DNA of 64,000 bases from Rhizorhabdus sp049889055 (GCF_049889055.1 NZ_JBLTWO010000014.1:18341-82340); one strand, 5' to 3'; counted from the stretch's first letter, positions 18,128-26,905 are shown. A program made the numbers and translations. Notes: a model not told the origin generated them from the letters alone.

Positions 18128-19168
18128 CTATTTCCCCTTCTTGACCGGTCTTTCCGACCGATTTCGTGCCGGAATCTGATAAAGGATGGAGCCGGCGGGA
18201 ACGGACGCACCGGCCAGAATATCGCGCGGCAGGAAATGGTCGACCCGGTAAAGATCACCATATTGAGTCTTGGCTCTCGTCTGCGCGCGGCTCAGCCCTT
18301 TCTTGGCGTGGCTTGCGCCGAACTTAGCTTCGACGATGCCGTTTCCGGCAGCCGTCCGGACCCGATGATCGGGTACGGTATAACCGCCGCCCCGAAGATA
18401 TTGTCTTGGCGGACCTTGCTCGACTCTCTCTCCTCGCAATCCTGTCCGCTGGCGGGCCAGCATCTCGCCGATCTCACCCTTCTTCTTCGGCGCGAGTCTC
18501 TCGATACTCCGCATGACCCCGAACCCGGGAAGCAGCGCGACATTGCCGTCCGCAGCACCAGTACTGACCTTGCTCGCCAGACGCACTAGGTCCTGTCGCG
18601 ATCCCGTCCCGTGATCCAAAAGATCCTGAACGCCGGCTGCGACGCCCCCTGTTACCGCGCCGACATAGTGCGGCTTGCCCGCAAGAGCAGCTGCCACGCC
18701 CGCCGCGCCGCCGATCGCGCTGCCCGCATATTCGCCGAGAGAACCCCGCTTCCCGCGCACGACGTCGCCTACCCCTTGGGTGCCCACGCCGACACCTGCC
18801 CCGATCCCAGCAAGCTTGCCTGCTTCGCTCGCCATCAACCGCGTTGCGACCGCCATGCGCGGGGCGTTCACGGTCTTGGCCAGAGCCAAGCCCGGTACGG
18901 CGGTCTGGGCCAATGTTCCGGCCGCTTTGCCCGCCAAACGGGCGTAAGGGTGAACCGCCTCATCATAGCGATTCTGTGCCTTTTCGGCCTTCAATCGCCG
19001 GTCAAGGGCCGCCTGGAACGACTTGCCATGTGCGGCATCGATAATCGCATTGACCACCGCCGGAGTATAATCCCCCAAATCGAACGGCGCCGAGTCCACC
19101 ACGCCCCGCAACCCGGCCTTGGCGCTATCCCAGTTCGAAGTCCCACGCGTTTGATTGTGTCCGCCCAT
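18128..19168 (-). CDS. Putative polymorphic toxin with PD-(D/E)xK-like C-terminal domain
   Basis: 346 residues from the ATG at 19168. The N-terminus has no signal peptide. Residues about 110-210 are Gly/Ala-rich with glycine-zipper-like repeats that could associate with membranes. The C-terminal ~90 residues contain PDHRV, then 9 residues later IVEAKFG, giving the D...ExK spacing of restriction-endonuclease-fold nucleases, and a basic tail. This modular layout is typical of secreted or contact-dependent effectors. No VgrG, PAAR or two-partner secretion gene is nearby, so a delivery route is not shown. Confidence 0.65.
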   Translation of the reverse strand: MGGHNQTRGTSNWDSAKAGLRGVVDSAPFDLGDYTPAVVNAIIDAAHGKSFQAALDRRLKAEKAQNRYDEAVHPYARLAGKAAGTLAQTAVPGLALAKTVNAPRMAVATRLMASEAGKLAGIGAGVGVGTQGVGDVVRGKRGSLGEYAGSAIGGAAGVAAALAGKPHYVGAVTGGVAAGVQDLLDHGTGSRQDLVRLASKVSTGAADGNVALLPGFGVMRSIERLAPKKKGEIGEMLARQRTGLRGERVEQGPPRQYLRGGGYTVPDHRVRTAAGNGIVEAKFGASHAKKGLSRAQTRAKTQYGDLYRVDHFLPRDILAGASVPAGSILYQIPARNRSERPVKKGK

Positions 19169-19647
19169 AGCCCACCACCCCAAGGAGGCCGACCCCACGG
19201 CTCGGCCCGAAATCCCGGGAGTAAAGCAGCCACAAACTTCCCAACAACGCAAGAACATTTAGGGAACAAATGTTCTCAACCTTCTTCGGGCGATGGAGAA
19301 GATTATAGCCACGATAGCCGAGAGACAGTTTCGGGGCGGCGTAACACATTGTGTTTACGAATCATTCTTGCACTCTTTGGGCAGATTTCACGACCCTTAC
19401 GCCTGTGAACCTCGACTGCGACGTGCCGCGGCACCGATGCGCGATATGCGATCCAAGTCGACGTCGCAGTTCTATCGAATAATGATCTTCTCCCGCTCTA
19501 CCGCCTTGCGAGGCAAAGGCCTGGCATCAAGTTCAAGCGATTGGAGGACACCGGCAGTTCGCTCCCCCCTGTACGCAAAGAGCGATGGACATTTTGATTT
19601 CGCCGGTAGAGAATATGTGCGGGGAGCATGCTGCTAAGAGGAACGTA
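19169..19647. other. AT-richer intergenic region between toxin-like gene and cytochrome gene
   Basis: About 480 bases between divergent genes, visibly lower in GC than its neighbours. It should contain both promoters. A plus-strand open frame at 19293-19637 has no credible start context or product. No PpsR-type palindrome with the N12 spacing was found. Confidence 0.5.
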
Positions 19648-20193
19648 ATGATGCGATCTGAATCGATGGTTCGTTTTGGTCGACTAACCTTTTTTGCTGC
19701 GGTTTCCGCCTTGGCGCTGACCGCCTGTTCCAGCAAGACCGAAGAGAAAGCTGCCGATACGACGACGGCGAGCGCGACCGATACGGCCGCTCCGGCTGCC
19801 ACGACGGCCGCACCGGCGGCTGCGCCGGCAGGTGCAGCTGCACCTGCGGCAGACAATACGGATACCACCGACGGCACCAAGCTCGCCAGCTTTACCGGCG
19901 ACGCAACGAAGGGCGAAGCGGCCTTCGTTGCCTGCAAGACCTGCCATGACCCGGTCCAGAACAAGATCGGCCCGCATCTCGGCGGCGTCGTTGGCCGCAA
20001 GGCCGGCAGCGTTGCAGACTACAGCTATTCGCCGGCCAACAAGAACAGCGGCATCACCTGGACGCCCGAGAAGCTGTTCCAGTATCTGCAGGGCCCGCAG
20101 CGTGTCGTGCCGGGCACGAAGATGGCGTTCAGTGGGATCCCCGATGCGCAGAAGCGTGCCGACGTGATCGCCTATCTCGCAACACTCAAATGA
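19648..20193 (+). CDS. Lipoprotein cytochrome c (c2-like, tethered)
   Basis: 181 residues from the ATG at 19648, preceded by AAGAGGA. A lipoprotein signal ends at the lipobox LTAC (Cys27). An Ala/Pro/Thr-rich flexible linker spans about residues 30-78, then a class I cytochrome c domain with haem motif CKTCH (96-100) and a Met ligand candidate in PGTKMAFSG. It should sit in the periplasm attached to a membrane lipid. The design resembles anchored electron carriers such as cytochrome cy, and its place at the edge of the photosynthesis cluster suggests a role in electron return to the reaction centre; that is inference. Confidence 0.9.
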   Translation: MMRSESMVRFGRLTFFAAVSALALTACSSKTEEKAADTTTASATDTAAPAATTAAPAAAPAGAAAPAADNTDTTDGTKLASFTGDATKGEAAFVACKTCHDPVQNKIGPHLGGVVGRKAGSVADYSYSPANKNSGITWTPEKLFQYLQGPQRVVPGTKMAFSGIPDAQKRADVIAYLATLK

Positions 20194-20458
20194 CCTTCGA
20201 TCCACCTCGCCGGCTCAGGTCGGCGAGGTGGATTGGAAATGACGCCGCCAGGGTCAGCGCGATCAGCGGCCAAGGCGCATCGACCAGCGACAATCGCAGC
20301 GCCACCATCATCAATGCTCCGGGCAAGAGTCGCAATGCTGCGTCAGCCAGGAGCCAGCTCCGCGCCCTGACCAGCCAGACAAACTCGACTGCGATGACCA
20401 GCAGGACGAGATCGGCGGCATGACCGCTGGAGAAGGCCCAGGCCAGCCAGCTGCTCAG
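20186..20458 (-). CDS. Small multi-span membrane protein, apparent CTG start
   Basis: 90 residues from the CTG at 20458-20456; an amber codon lies immediately upstream in frame, and the first in-frame TTG or ATG comes only at codon 42 or 50. The product looks real: SSWLAWAFSSGHAADLVLL, then a long hydrophobic middle and an IHLADLSRR end, giving about three membrane helices. The CTG overlaps the tspO stop as CTGA, copying the GTGA/ATGA overlaps at the three previous joints of the same operon. Its last codons overlap the cytochrome c gene by 8 nt tail to tail. I believe similar small proteins occur near tspO/bchP in other phototrophs, but cannot verify this. Function unknown. Confidence 0.62.
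   Translation of the reverse strand: MSSWLAWAFSSGHAADLVLLVIAVEFVWLVRARSWLLADAALRLLPGALMMVALRLSLVDAPWPLIALTLAASFPIHLADLSRRGGSKVI
20200..20233 (+). terminator. Perfect hairpin after cytochrome c gene
   Basis: ATCCACCTCGCCG (20200-20212) pairs perfectly with CGGCGAGGTGGAT (20221-20233), 8-nt loop, starting 7 nt after the cytochrome stop. It lies inside the 3' part of the small minus-strand ORF and could stop transcription from either side. Confidence 0.65.
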
Positions 20459-20934
20459 CTAAATGGTCCGTTCAGTCGCACGATCGTCATGTTGAGATAT
20501 CCGGCGAAGGTGACCCACATCAGATAGGGCAACAACAAAACGGCACCCATGATCGACCGGCGCCAGATGAAGACGATCAGCCCCAGGATCGAAACCCAGA
20601 GCAAGATCACTTCGATCATCGCCCAGTCAGGGCGGTGCAGCTTGAAGAAGAGCAGGCTCCAGAGGATGTTGAGGAAGCCGTTGAGCGCAAAAAGTCCGAT
20701 CAGCCACTCGCGTTCGCTCCAGCGCATTGCCAACCAGCCGCTGACGGCAGACAGAGCCGCGAACGCAAAGATCACCGTCCAGCCGACACCATAAGCCGCG
20801 TCCGGGGGCGCCCAACTCGGTTGGACAAGGCTGCGATACCAAGGCCCGATGTCGGTAATGGTCGCCCCCATCACCGCCACGACCGTTGCCACGACACCGG
20901 CGATCAGAGTGGGGAAAAGCCAGGCGCGGTTCAT
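20455..20934 (-). CDS. tspO: TspO/MBR family tryptophan-rich sensor (copy 1)
   Basis: 159 residues with five membrane helices and the family hallmarks WYRSLVQPSWAPPD, ALNGFLNILWSLLFF, RPDWAMIEV and YLMWVTFAGYLN. TspO proteins bind porphyrins; in Rhodobacter sphaeroides TspO influences photosynthesis gene expression in response to O2. The ATG overlaps the bchP stop as ATGA; longer upstream frames lie within bchP. A second tspO occurs 40 kb away in the same cluster. Confidence 0.95.
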   Translation of the reverse strand: MNRAWLFPTLIAGVVATVVAVMGATITDIGPWYRSLVQPSWAPPDAAYGVGWTVIFAFAALSAVSGWLAMRWSEREWLIGLFALNGFLNILWSLLFFKLHRPDWAMIEVILLWVSILGLIVFIWRRSIMGAVLLLPYLMWVTFAGYLNMTIVRLNGPFS

Positions 20935-22127
20935 CTGGACAGACCCGCCGTCTGCAGCAGGTGCCGCATATCTTTCAGGAAAATGCGGAAATAGGCTGCC
21001 GGTTGCGCATAGACCAACCGCTTGTCCATATAGGCTGGCCATATCAGTTGTTGCACGTCACGGTCCTCGCACATCGTCACGAAACGCTCTCGGCGCCGGT
21101 CATTCCGATACCAGAAATATTGCATGATCCGAAGAACCCAGAACACAAGTCCGTGCGCCCGCATGAAAGCGCGGCGCGCTCTGCGCAGAGCCTTGGGATT
21201 GCCCGAAAGCAGGAAGGCCCCGACCGCAGAGGCCGCCTCCCGCCCGGCGACCATCGCATAATAGATGCCCTCGCCCGAAGCCGGGGCGACGGCTCCGGCA
21301 GCGTCGCCTGTAACCAGCACGTCGCGCCCGTTATCCCACCGCTTCAGCGTTTTGAGCGGGATCGGCGCTCCTTCCCGCCGGATGGTAGCGCAGCTGTCGA
21401 GACCGGCATTCGCGCGCAGCCGCATAATCGAATCGCGCAAACCGAATCCCTTGATCGCGCTGCCGACGCCGACGCTGGTCGTGTTTCCATGGGGAAATAC
21501 CCAGGCATAGAAATCCGGCGACAAGGCGCCCTTGTAGAAGACGTCGCAGCGGCTGCGGTCGAACAGCGGGTCGCCTGCCGGCGGAGATTCAATCACTTCA
21601 TGATAGGCAAAAACACAGGGCATTTCGGCGGCATCGGGCAAGGTGGCCCGTGCCACCCGCGAGCGGGCTCCGTCAGCGCCGATCACACAGCGCGTCGACA
21701 CGCGTTGTTCGGGCCCGCCACGCCTGTCAGTGTAGACGACGATCGCGCCGCCATCGGCATCGCGCTCGATCCGCTGGAAGGTGCCGGTCCTGCGCTCGGC
21801 ACCCGATGTTTCGGCGCGCGCACGAAGCCATTCGTCGAAGCTGTCGCGATCGACCATCCCGACAAAGCCCGTCCGGCGGCGCTCGTCGACCAGCATGTCG
21901 ACCATCTGGTCGCGCGGGTCGATCATCCGTGCAGCAACGGCGCGGCCGACGAGAAGCTGCTCCGGGATAGCGAAGTCGCGGATCAGTCGCGGCGGGATAG
22001 CGCCCCCACACGGCTTGATCCGGCCGCCGCGGTCGAGCAACAGGACATGGCGACCATCCTTTGCGAGGTCGTTTGCAGCGGTGGCTCCGGCCGGACCGCC
22101 CCCTACGACGACGCAGTCGTAGGTCAT
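20931..22127 (-). CDS. bchP: Geranylgeranyl reductase BchP
   Basis: 398 residues. FAD-binding Rossmann motif at the N-terminus (VVVGGGPAGATAANDLA), second FAD motif GDAAGAVAPASGEGIYYA near residue 290. The enzyme reduces the geranylgeranyl tail of bacteriochlorophyll to phytyl in three NADPH-dependent steps. It follows bchG and the PucC-family gene with ATGA overlap, the standard bchG-orf428-bchP order. Confidence 0.96.
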   Translation of the reverse strand: MTYDCVVVGGGPAGATAANDLAKDGRHVLLLDRGGRIKPCGGAIPPRLIRDFAIPEQLLVGRAVAARMIDPRDQMVDMLVDERRRTGFVGMVDRDSFDEWLRARAETSGAERRTGTFQRIERDADGGAIVVYTDRRGGPEQRVSTRCVIGADGARSRVARATLPDAAEMPCVFAYHEVIESPPAGDPLFDRSRCDVFYKGALSPDFYAWVFPHGNTTSVGVGSAIKGFGLRDSIMRLRANAGLDSCATIRREGAPIPLKTLKRWDNGRDVLVTGDAAGAVAPASGEGIYYAMVAGREAASAVGAFLLSGNPKALRRARRAFMRAHGLVFWVLRIMQYFWYRNDRRRERFVTMCEDRDVQQLIWPAYMDKRLVYAQPAAYFRIFLKDMRHLLQTAGLSR

Positions 22128-23428
22128 GCCGCCCTGGCCATTCTCGGCATCGCGCCGCTCCGCAGGGGGCGAACGGCGAGGCCTGCAGCAACGAGGAACA
22201 ACAGTGCTTCGGCCGCGAACACGGTCGTGAACGCATCGGGAATCGACCCGGTCAGTGCCCGGCCCACATCGACACCCACCGCGCCGAGCAAGCCGCCGAG
22301 ACCGAATGCTATCGCCTGCGATGCGCCCCACACACCCATGCGGATGCCCTCGCGCCCTTTGTTGCTGCTGGCCAGTCCCATCATCGCGCCGATGGCGGCG
22401 ACGGCGAACACGCCATTGGCGAATCCCAGCAAGGCGATGTTGGCCGTTAACGGCCAGCCCGATCCGGACCGCGCGCCGATCGCCAGCCCGATGAGAGCCA
22501 CAGCCGATGCGATACAGCCACCGGCCGTCCAAATCCGCAGCCCTTCGGGCCTCCGCCCGCCGAATGCGCCACCGCCCACGCCGACGAGGATCATGCCCGC
22601 AAGGACCGCCGCATGCTGCACGCCAGACAATTTGGTCGATTGCCCCGGCGTGAAATCGAACAGCAAGCCAGCGAAGGGCTCCAGAATGAGATCCTGCATC
22701 GAATAGGCCAGCATCGACAAAAAGACGAAGACGGTGAAGCGCCGCGCCGCACTGTCGCTCCACATCTCGCGCAGCGCCGGGCCGAATGCCGAATCGGGCG
22801 CTCGCTCCACGGGTTCGGACGTTACCCGAGCCGGCTGACCTTCGACGCCCCATACTGCCGCCACCGCGATCAGGACTGCGACCGTGACGACCCCGCCGGC
22901 CACCATCGCCAGCCGCGACAGCGAAAAGGGATCGATCAGTCCGCCGGCTATGCCTGCCGTGACGACGATGCCGGCGATCATCATGGTCCAGGTCATGGAT
23001 GCCGCCGCCGCCCGCCGCTCCGGCGCGACGCGCGTGGCGAGCAGCGCCAGCAGCGACGTTCCCGCCGCCCCCACGCCCGCTCCGATCAGCGAGAAAGCCA
23101 ACAGCGCCAGCGCATATCCCCATGCAGAGCGCACGGCGAGCAGGCCGAGCGCATTGACCGCCAGCAGCGTGCCCGCCGCCAAGGTCACCATTCCGAAGAT
23201 GATCCAGGGGGTGCGCCGCCGTCCGCGATCCGAGCCATGCCCCCATGCAGGGCGCGACAGCTGCACCGCATAGTGCCACGCGACAAGCCCGGCCGGCAGG
23301 GCTGCCGGCAGCATATATTCGACCACCATCACGCGATTCAGCAGCGATGTCGCCAGCATGACTATCGCCCCGATCGCACTCTGCACCAGCCCGAGGCGGA
23401 TGATCCCGAGCCAGCCGAGCGGTTTCAC
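22124..23428 (-). CDS. PucC/BCD-family transporter-like protein between bchG and bchP
   Basis: 434 residues with about 12 membrane helices, MFS fold, and the BCD/PucC-type segments FTVFVFLSMLAYSMQDLILEP and SMTWTMMIAG. Equivalent to the protein called Orf428 or Bch2 in Rhodobacter. Members are thought to help deliver bacteriochlorophyll to antenna proteins. The GTG start overlaps the bchG stop (GTGA), and its stop overlaps bchP (ATGA). A second family member (lhaA) lies near puhA. Confidence 0.94.
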   Translation of the reverse strand: MKPLGWLGIIRLGLVQSAIGAIVMLATSLLNRVMVVEYMLPAALPAGLVAWHYAVQLSRPAWGHGSDRGRRRTPWIIFGMVTLAAGTLLAVNALGLLAVRSAWGYALALLAFSLIGAGVGAAGTSLLALLATRVAPERRAAAASMTWTMMIAGIVVTAGIAGGLIDPFSLSRLAMVAGGVVTVAVLIAVAAVWGVEGQPARVTSEPVERAPDSAFGPALREMWSDSAARRFTVFVFLSMLAYSMQDLILEPFAGLLFDFTPGQSTKLSGVQHAAVLAGMILVGVGGGAFGGRRPEGLRIWTAGGCIASAVALIGLAIGARSGSGWPLTANIALLGFANGVFAVAAIGAMMGLASSNKGREGIRMGVWGASQAIAFGLGGLLGAVGVDVGRALTGSIPDAFTTVFAAEALLFLVAAGLAVRPLRSGAMPRMARAA

Positions 23429-24333
23429 AGCCCGATCACCCCACCGAGACCCAGCGCGGCGGCCAGCATGCCGAGCACATAAAGGGTTGTCCCCGTGGCA
23501 TTATACCATGGCGCATGACGGCGGGGATCGGACAGAAGACGCCGCATCAGCACCAACTGCCCGCCGAGCAAAGCTGCGACGATGCCCGCAGACAGCATGT
23601 GGCCCCAGCTTGCCAGCAGCGCGACCACGGCCGCCTGCGGTATGGCCATCACCACGCACGCCAGCTGAGCCGCGCGGCCGACCCCGAGCACGACAGGGAG
23701 CGAGCGCAGGCCAGTGGCGCGGTCGCCCTCGATCGCCTTGAAATCGTTGAGCGTCATGATTCCATGCGCGCCGACGCTATAGAGCGCCAGGATGATCAGC
23801 ACATGCGTCGGTGGCAAGGCGCCCGCCATGACGCTCGCGCCGGTGAACCAGGTCAGGCCTTCGTAGGTCAGTGCGACGACCGCCGGGCCCCATATGCCGC
23901 TGGTCTTGAATCGAAACGGCGGCGCGCTATAGCCCCAGGCACAAGCCAGACCGAGGCAGGTCGCAGCGAAGATCCACGCGCCGGTCGCCCATGCCACGAA
24001 CAACGACAGGATCGTGCCTGTGCACGCGATCCACAGCCCCCAACTGCCGCCAATCCGCCCCGAAGGAATCGGCCGCTCCGGCTGATTGATCGCATCGACA
24101 TGGCGATCGAACCAGTCGTTCACCGCCTGACTCGTGCCGCAGACCAGCGGCCCGGCCAGCAGGACGCCGGCCAGCAGGAACGGCCAGCGATCGACGAGGG
24201 GCACCCCGGACGACACGACACCGCACAGAAAGGCCCACATCGGCGGGAACCAGGTCACCGGCTTGAGCAATTCCAGCACATCGCGCGGATCGGGGACCGG
24301 CGTCGCGATACGAGGAATCTTCGTGCGCTCCAT
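23425..24333 (-). CDS. bchG: Bacteriochlorophyll synthase BchG
   Basis: 302 residues from ATG 24333; a TTG at 24369 is the longer alternative. UbiA prenyltransferase with about nine membrane helices, the first Asp-rich motif NDWFDRHVDAINQPERPIPSG-type (about residues 72-92) and the second NDFKAIEGDRATG. It attaches geranylgeranyl diphosphate to bacteriochlorophyllide a. First gene of the minus-strand bchG operon; ppsR lies just upstream in the same direction, separated by about 57 nt. Confidence 0.96.
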   Translation of the reverse strand: MERTKIPRIATPVPDPRDVLELLKPVTWFPPMWAFLCGVVSSGVPLVDRWPFLLAGVLLAGPLVCGTSQAVNDWFDRHVDAINQPERPIPSGRIGGSWGLWIACTGTILSLFVAWATGAWIFAATCLGLACAWGYSAPPFRFKTSGIWGPAVVALTYEGLTWFTGASVMAGALPPTHVLIILALYSVGAHGIMTLNDFKAIEGDRATGLRSLPVVLGVGRAAQLACVVMAIPQAAVVALLASWGHMLSAGIVAALLGGQLVLMRRLLSDPRRHAPWYNATGTTLYVLGMLAAALGLGGVIGL

Positions 24334-24390
24334 ATTTGGAACGCTAGAACTGACATCTGCAGGCGTCAAACCAAATTGACGGTCAGCAGG

Positions 24391-25824
24391 TCAGTCATGT
24401 CCTCCGACGAGATTGCCCAGCCGGTGGCGATGCAGCTTCGAGTAGAGACTCTGACGGCTGACACCCAATATTTCGGCGGCCGAAGCGCGATTGTCGGACG
24501 TGTAGACAAGCGCCGCTTCGATACACAGCCGTTCGATCATGTCGGTGGATTCGCGCACGATGTCTTTCAGCGGCATGCGACCGACCAGTTCCGTCAGTTG
24601 TTCCACCGAACGCGGCGCGTCGCGCGGTGCGGACGCGACCACATCCAGCCGGCGTGCGACCGCGCGGATCGTGAAGCCATAGCACTCGCTGTCGCCCATC
24701 GGCGCGACCACGCCCGATAGTTCGACATCCTCTTCGCCACCGGTCATGCCACGCAGGATCGTCGAGACATTGCGAACCCAGCCATGCTCTCGCAGCTGGG
24801 TCAGAATAAGATCGAGGTCGATTCCCGGACGGCCGAGCCAGTTTCCCAGGCCTTGACCGGTCACACGCTCCAGCGACGGCATCTCGGCGAGTTCGATGAA
24901 GGCGGTGTTGGCCGCCAGCACGGTCAATTCCCGATCGACCAGGACGAAGGCGTCCGGCATCCGCTCCACCACCGCGCCGAGTGCAGCGTCATAGGGATGG
25001 TCGGAGACCGCACGATCGGCCATGGAGATGCGGACGAGCATGAGAGGCGAGCGCGCCTGACGGAAAAGCCGCGCCGAAATCCGCGCTTCGCCGCGCGCCT
25101 TGCCGAGCCGGAGCGAGGCAGGCACGAGATCGTCGGTCGCTTCGGAAGCCCCCAGATACGCAATGAAATCGTCGCGGTCACGCGGATCGACGATCGTCGC
25201 CAGCGACTTGCCGACCAGCGATCCCTCGGATGCGTCGAGCAGACGATGCGCTGCGGGATTCGCCTCGCGGATGCGTCTTGTCGCTGCATCGGCGATGAGC
25301 ACCGGCTCCGACGACATGTCGAACAACAGACGGTAGCGTGTCTCGACCTGGCGCAGTCGGATATAGTCGCGTTCAAGCGATTGCTGGGTCTGAAGCAGCC
25401 GCTGCTGCATCGCCGCCGCTCCACGCATGTCGCGCCCGACCGCGATCAAACGGTCTCCGTCGCCCACCGCCATAGTCATGTAGCTGATGGGCACGTCGGC
25501 ACCAGCGGTTGGATGATTGACTTGACGCCAGCGCGGCGCCGATCCGGCGACAGCGGCCTCCGACAACATTTCCTGGATCTTCGGGCGGCTCTCGATCGTC
25601 ACCGTGTCGATCCACGCCTCACCGATAAACTCGGCGAAACCCTGACTTGCAAGGCCGGTCTGCGACACCGCGACATCCAGAATCCGCCCGACTCCGGACA
25701 GAATGAAGGTCACGTCTCCGACCGCCGACATGAGCGAAGCAGCGTCGTCTGCCGACAGGGGCCCCGGCATCATGTCAGGCCGCGCAAAGGCGATTTTCTG
25801 GTACGGGGCGACAGGCATGGTCAT
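24391..25824 (-). CDS. ppsR: Photosynthesis repressor PpsR/CrtJ
   Basis: 477 residues. An N-terminal PAS region, then two further PAS domains (about 165-280 and 285-395), and a C-terminal Fis-type HTH (about 430-475; NRASAAEILGVSRQSLYSKL). A cysteine just before the HTH (ERLCIEAALVYT) appears equivalent to the redox-active Cys of Rhodobacter CrtJ/PpsR; alignment would be needed to confirm. PpsR represses bch, crt and puc genes under oxygen by binding TGT-N12-ACA palindromes, several of which occur in this window. ppaA, its usual antirepressor, lies directly upstream. Confidence 0.95.
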   Translation of the reverse strand: MTMPVAPYQKIAFARPDMMPGPLSADDAASLMSAVGDVTFILSGVGRILDVAVSQTGLASQGFAEFIGEAWIDTVTIESRPKIQEMLSEAAVAGSAPRWRQVNHPTAGADVPISYMTMAVGDGDRLIAVGRDMRGAAAMQQRLLQTQQSLERDYIRLRQVETRYRLLFDMSSEPVLIADAATRRIREANPAAHRLLDASEGSLVGKSLATIVDPRDRDDFIAYLGASEATDDLVPASLRLGKARGEARISARLFRQARSPLMLVRISMADRAVSDHPYDAALGAVVERMPDAFVLVDRELTVLAANTAFIELAEMPSLERVTGQGLGNWLGRPGIDLDLILTQLREHGWVRNVSTILRGMTGGEEDVELSGVVAPMGDSECYGFTIRAVARRLDVVASAPRDAPRSVEQLTELVGRMPLKDIVRESTDMIERLCIEAALVYTSDNRASAAEILGVSRQSLYSKLHRHRLGNLVGGHD

Positions 25825-25853
25825 CGACGAGCGTCGCTTTCCAGAAAATAATA

Positions 25854-26750
25854 TCAGCTACAAGCGGAAATATTCCCTTCGCGGACGCGGACAAGATCCG
25901 CAGCCACTTTGAGGGCAAGCTTCGCGTCGCCGGCAGTGCCATCAGCACCAACCTGCATCGCGAGATCGGGATCGGTGGCGAACACCCTCCCGCCTACCAT
26001 GATGCTAAGGCCCGGATTTCGGGAAACGTTCCGCAGTGCAGATATGATCGATGGGAGGGTGGCGATGTGGCAGTCGCAACTGACAGTCAATCCGACAAGG
26101 TCGAACCATTCAGTGCTCGCGCGTCGCAGAAGCTGGGATGTTTCGCAGTCCACCATCAGGTCGGTCAGCCAGCCGTTGTGGCGAAACACTTCGTCGATCA
26201 TGACCGCGCCAAATGTATGCTGATCCCCAGGTACCGCCGCGAACAGGACCCGACGCCCCCCAGTGGTCATCCGCCGATCGGCGGGGACACGCGCGGCAAT
26301 CTCGCGAACGACCTCCTGCAAGCGCCAGAGCCCCATCGTCACATCGACGAAATTGTACCGGTCTTCTTCCCAATAGGTGCCGAGCAGGCGCGCCGCAGGG
26401 GCGATCAGATCGACCATGATCGTGTCGACCCCGACACGCCGGGCGAGGATCGACTCGACATGGCTCAGGAGCGCATCGGCATCGACCTGCAGAGCCAGAC
26501 GCGCGAGCGCCTCGATATCTTCCGGGGCGGCTCTGCCCTCGGCTACGTCGTGCGCGCGAACAGCATGCGCGACCATCAGCCGAGGAATGATTTCATTTTC
26601 GATCAGCGTGGACAACGACCGATCACATGTCGCCTCTGCAGCTTCCCTGTGGAAATCAGCCAGTTGGAGGCGATCAGGCGCAAGTCGCGCCAATCCCCGC
26701 GTGCGCTCAGTCGGAACGGTCTGAGGATCTCGAGGCGCTAACGACGCCAT
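25854..26750 (-). CDS. ppaA: PpaA/AerR-type B12-binding antirepressor
   Basis: 298 residues from ATG 26750 with GAGAGG upstream; longer starts are possible. Residues about 105-190 form a helical B12-binding-2-like domain, and the C-terminal Rossmann-like half contains PGDQHTFG, the DxHxxG signature that supplies the lower cobalt ligand in base-off cobalamin proteins. AerR/PpaA family proteins sense light through cobalamin and relieve PpsR/CrtJ repression. It sits 29 nt upstream of ppsR and is divergent from bchF. Confidence 0.93.
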   Translation of the reverse strand: MASLAPRDPQTVPTERTRGLARLAPDRLQLADFHREAAEATCDRSLSTLIENEIIPRLMVAHAVRAHDVAEGRAAPEDIEALARLALQVDADALLSHVESILARRVGVDTIMVDLIAPAARLLGTYWEEDRYNFVDVTMGLWRLQEVVREIAARVPADRRMTTGGRRVLFAAVPGDQHTFGAVMIDEVFRHNGWLTDLMVDCETSQLLRRASTEWFDLVGLTVSCDCHIATLPSIISALRNVSRNPGLSIMVGGRVFATDPDLAMQVGADGTAGDAKLALKVAADLVRVREGNISACS

Positions 26751-26880
26751 TGCCCGTCCCTCTCGCTGGTTGATGCCCCGCAGGCAGTTGATGGAGCTGC
26801 GATCTGGCATCCCCACGAGTCGTGACACTATGCCTGTTGTCGATGCGTAGCAACCTCGCATTGGGGGTTTGACGAAAATA

Positions 26881-26898
26881 TGTCCAAACAATTGGACG
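26881..26898. promoter_or_regulatory. Near-consensus PpsR box upstream of bchF
   Basis: TGT, 12 bases, ACG: five of six conserved bases, with inner CCAA/TTGG dyad. It lies between divergent ppaA and bchF, 72 bp before the bchF start. Confidence 0.6.
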
Positions 26899-26905
26899 TC
26901 ATTTC

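Noticed and set aside
19554..19612. TGT...ACA pair upstream of the cytochrome c gene
   Set aside because: The spacing is about 16 rather than 12 bases and there is no inner dyad, so it is not a PpsR box.
19293..19637. 114-codon plus-strand frame upstream of the cytochrome c gene
   Set aside because: No recognisable product, unusual composition and no ribosome-binding site; more likely non-coding DNA with promoters.
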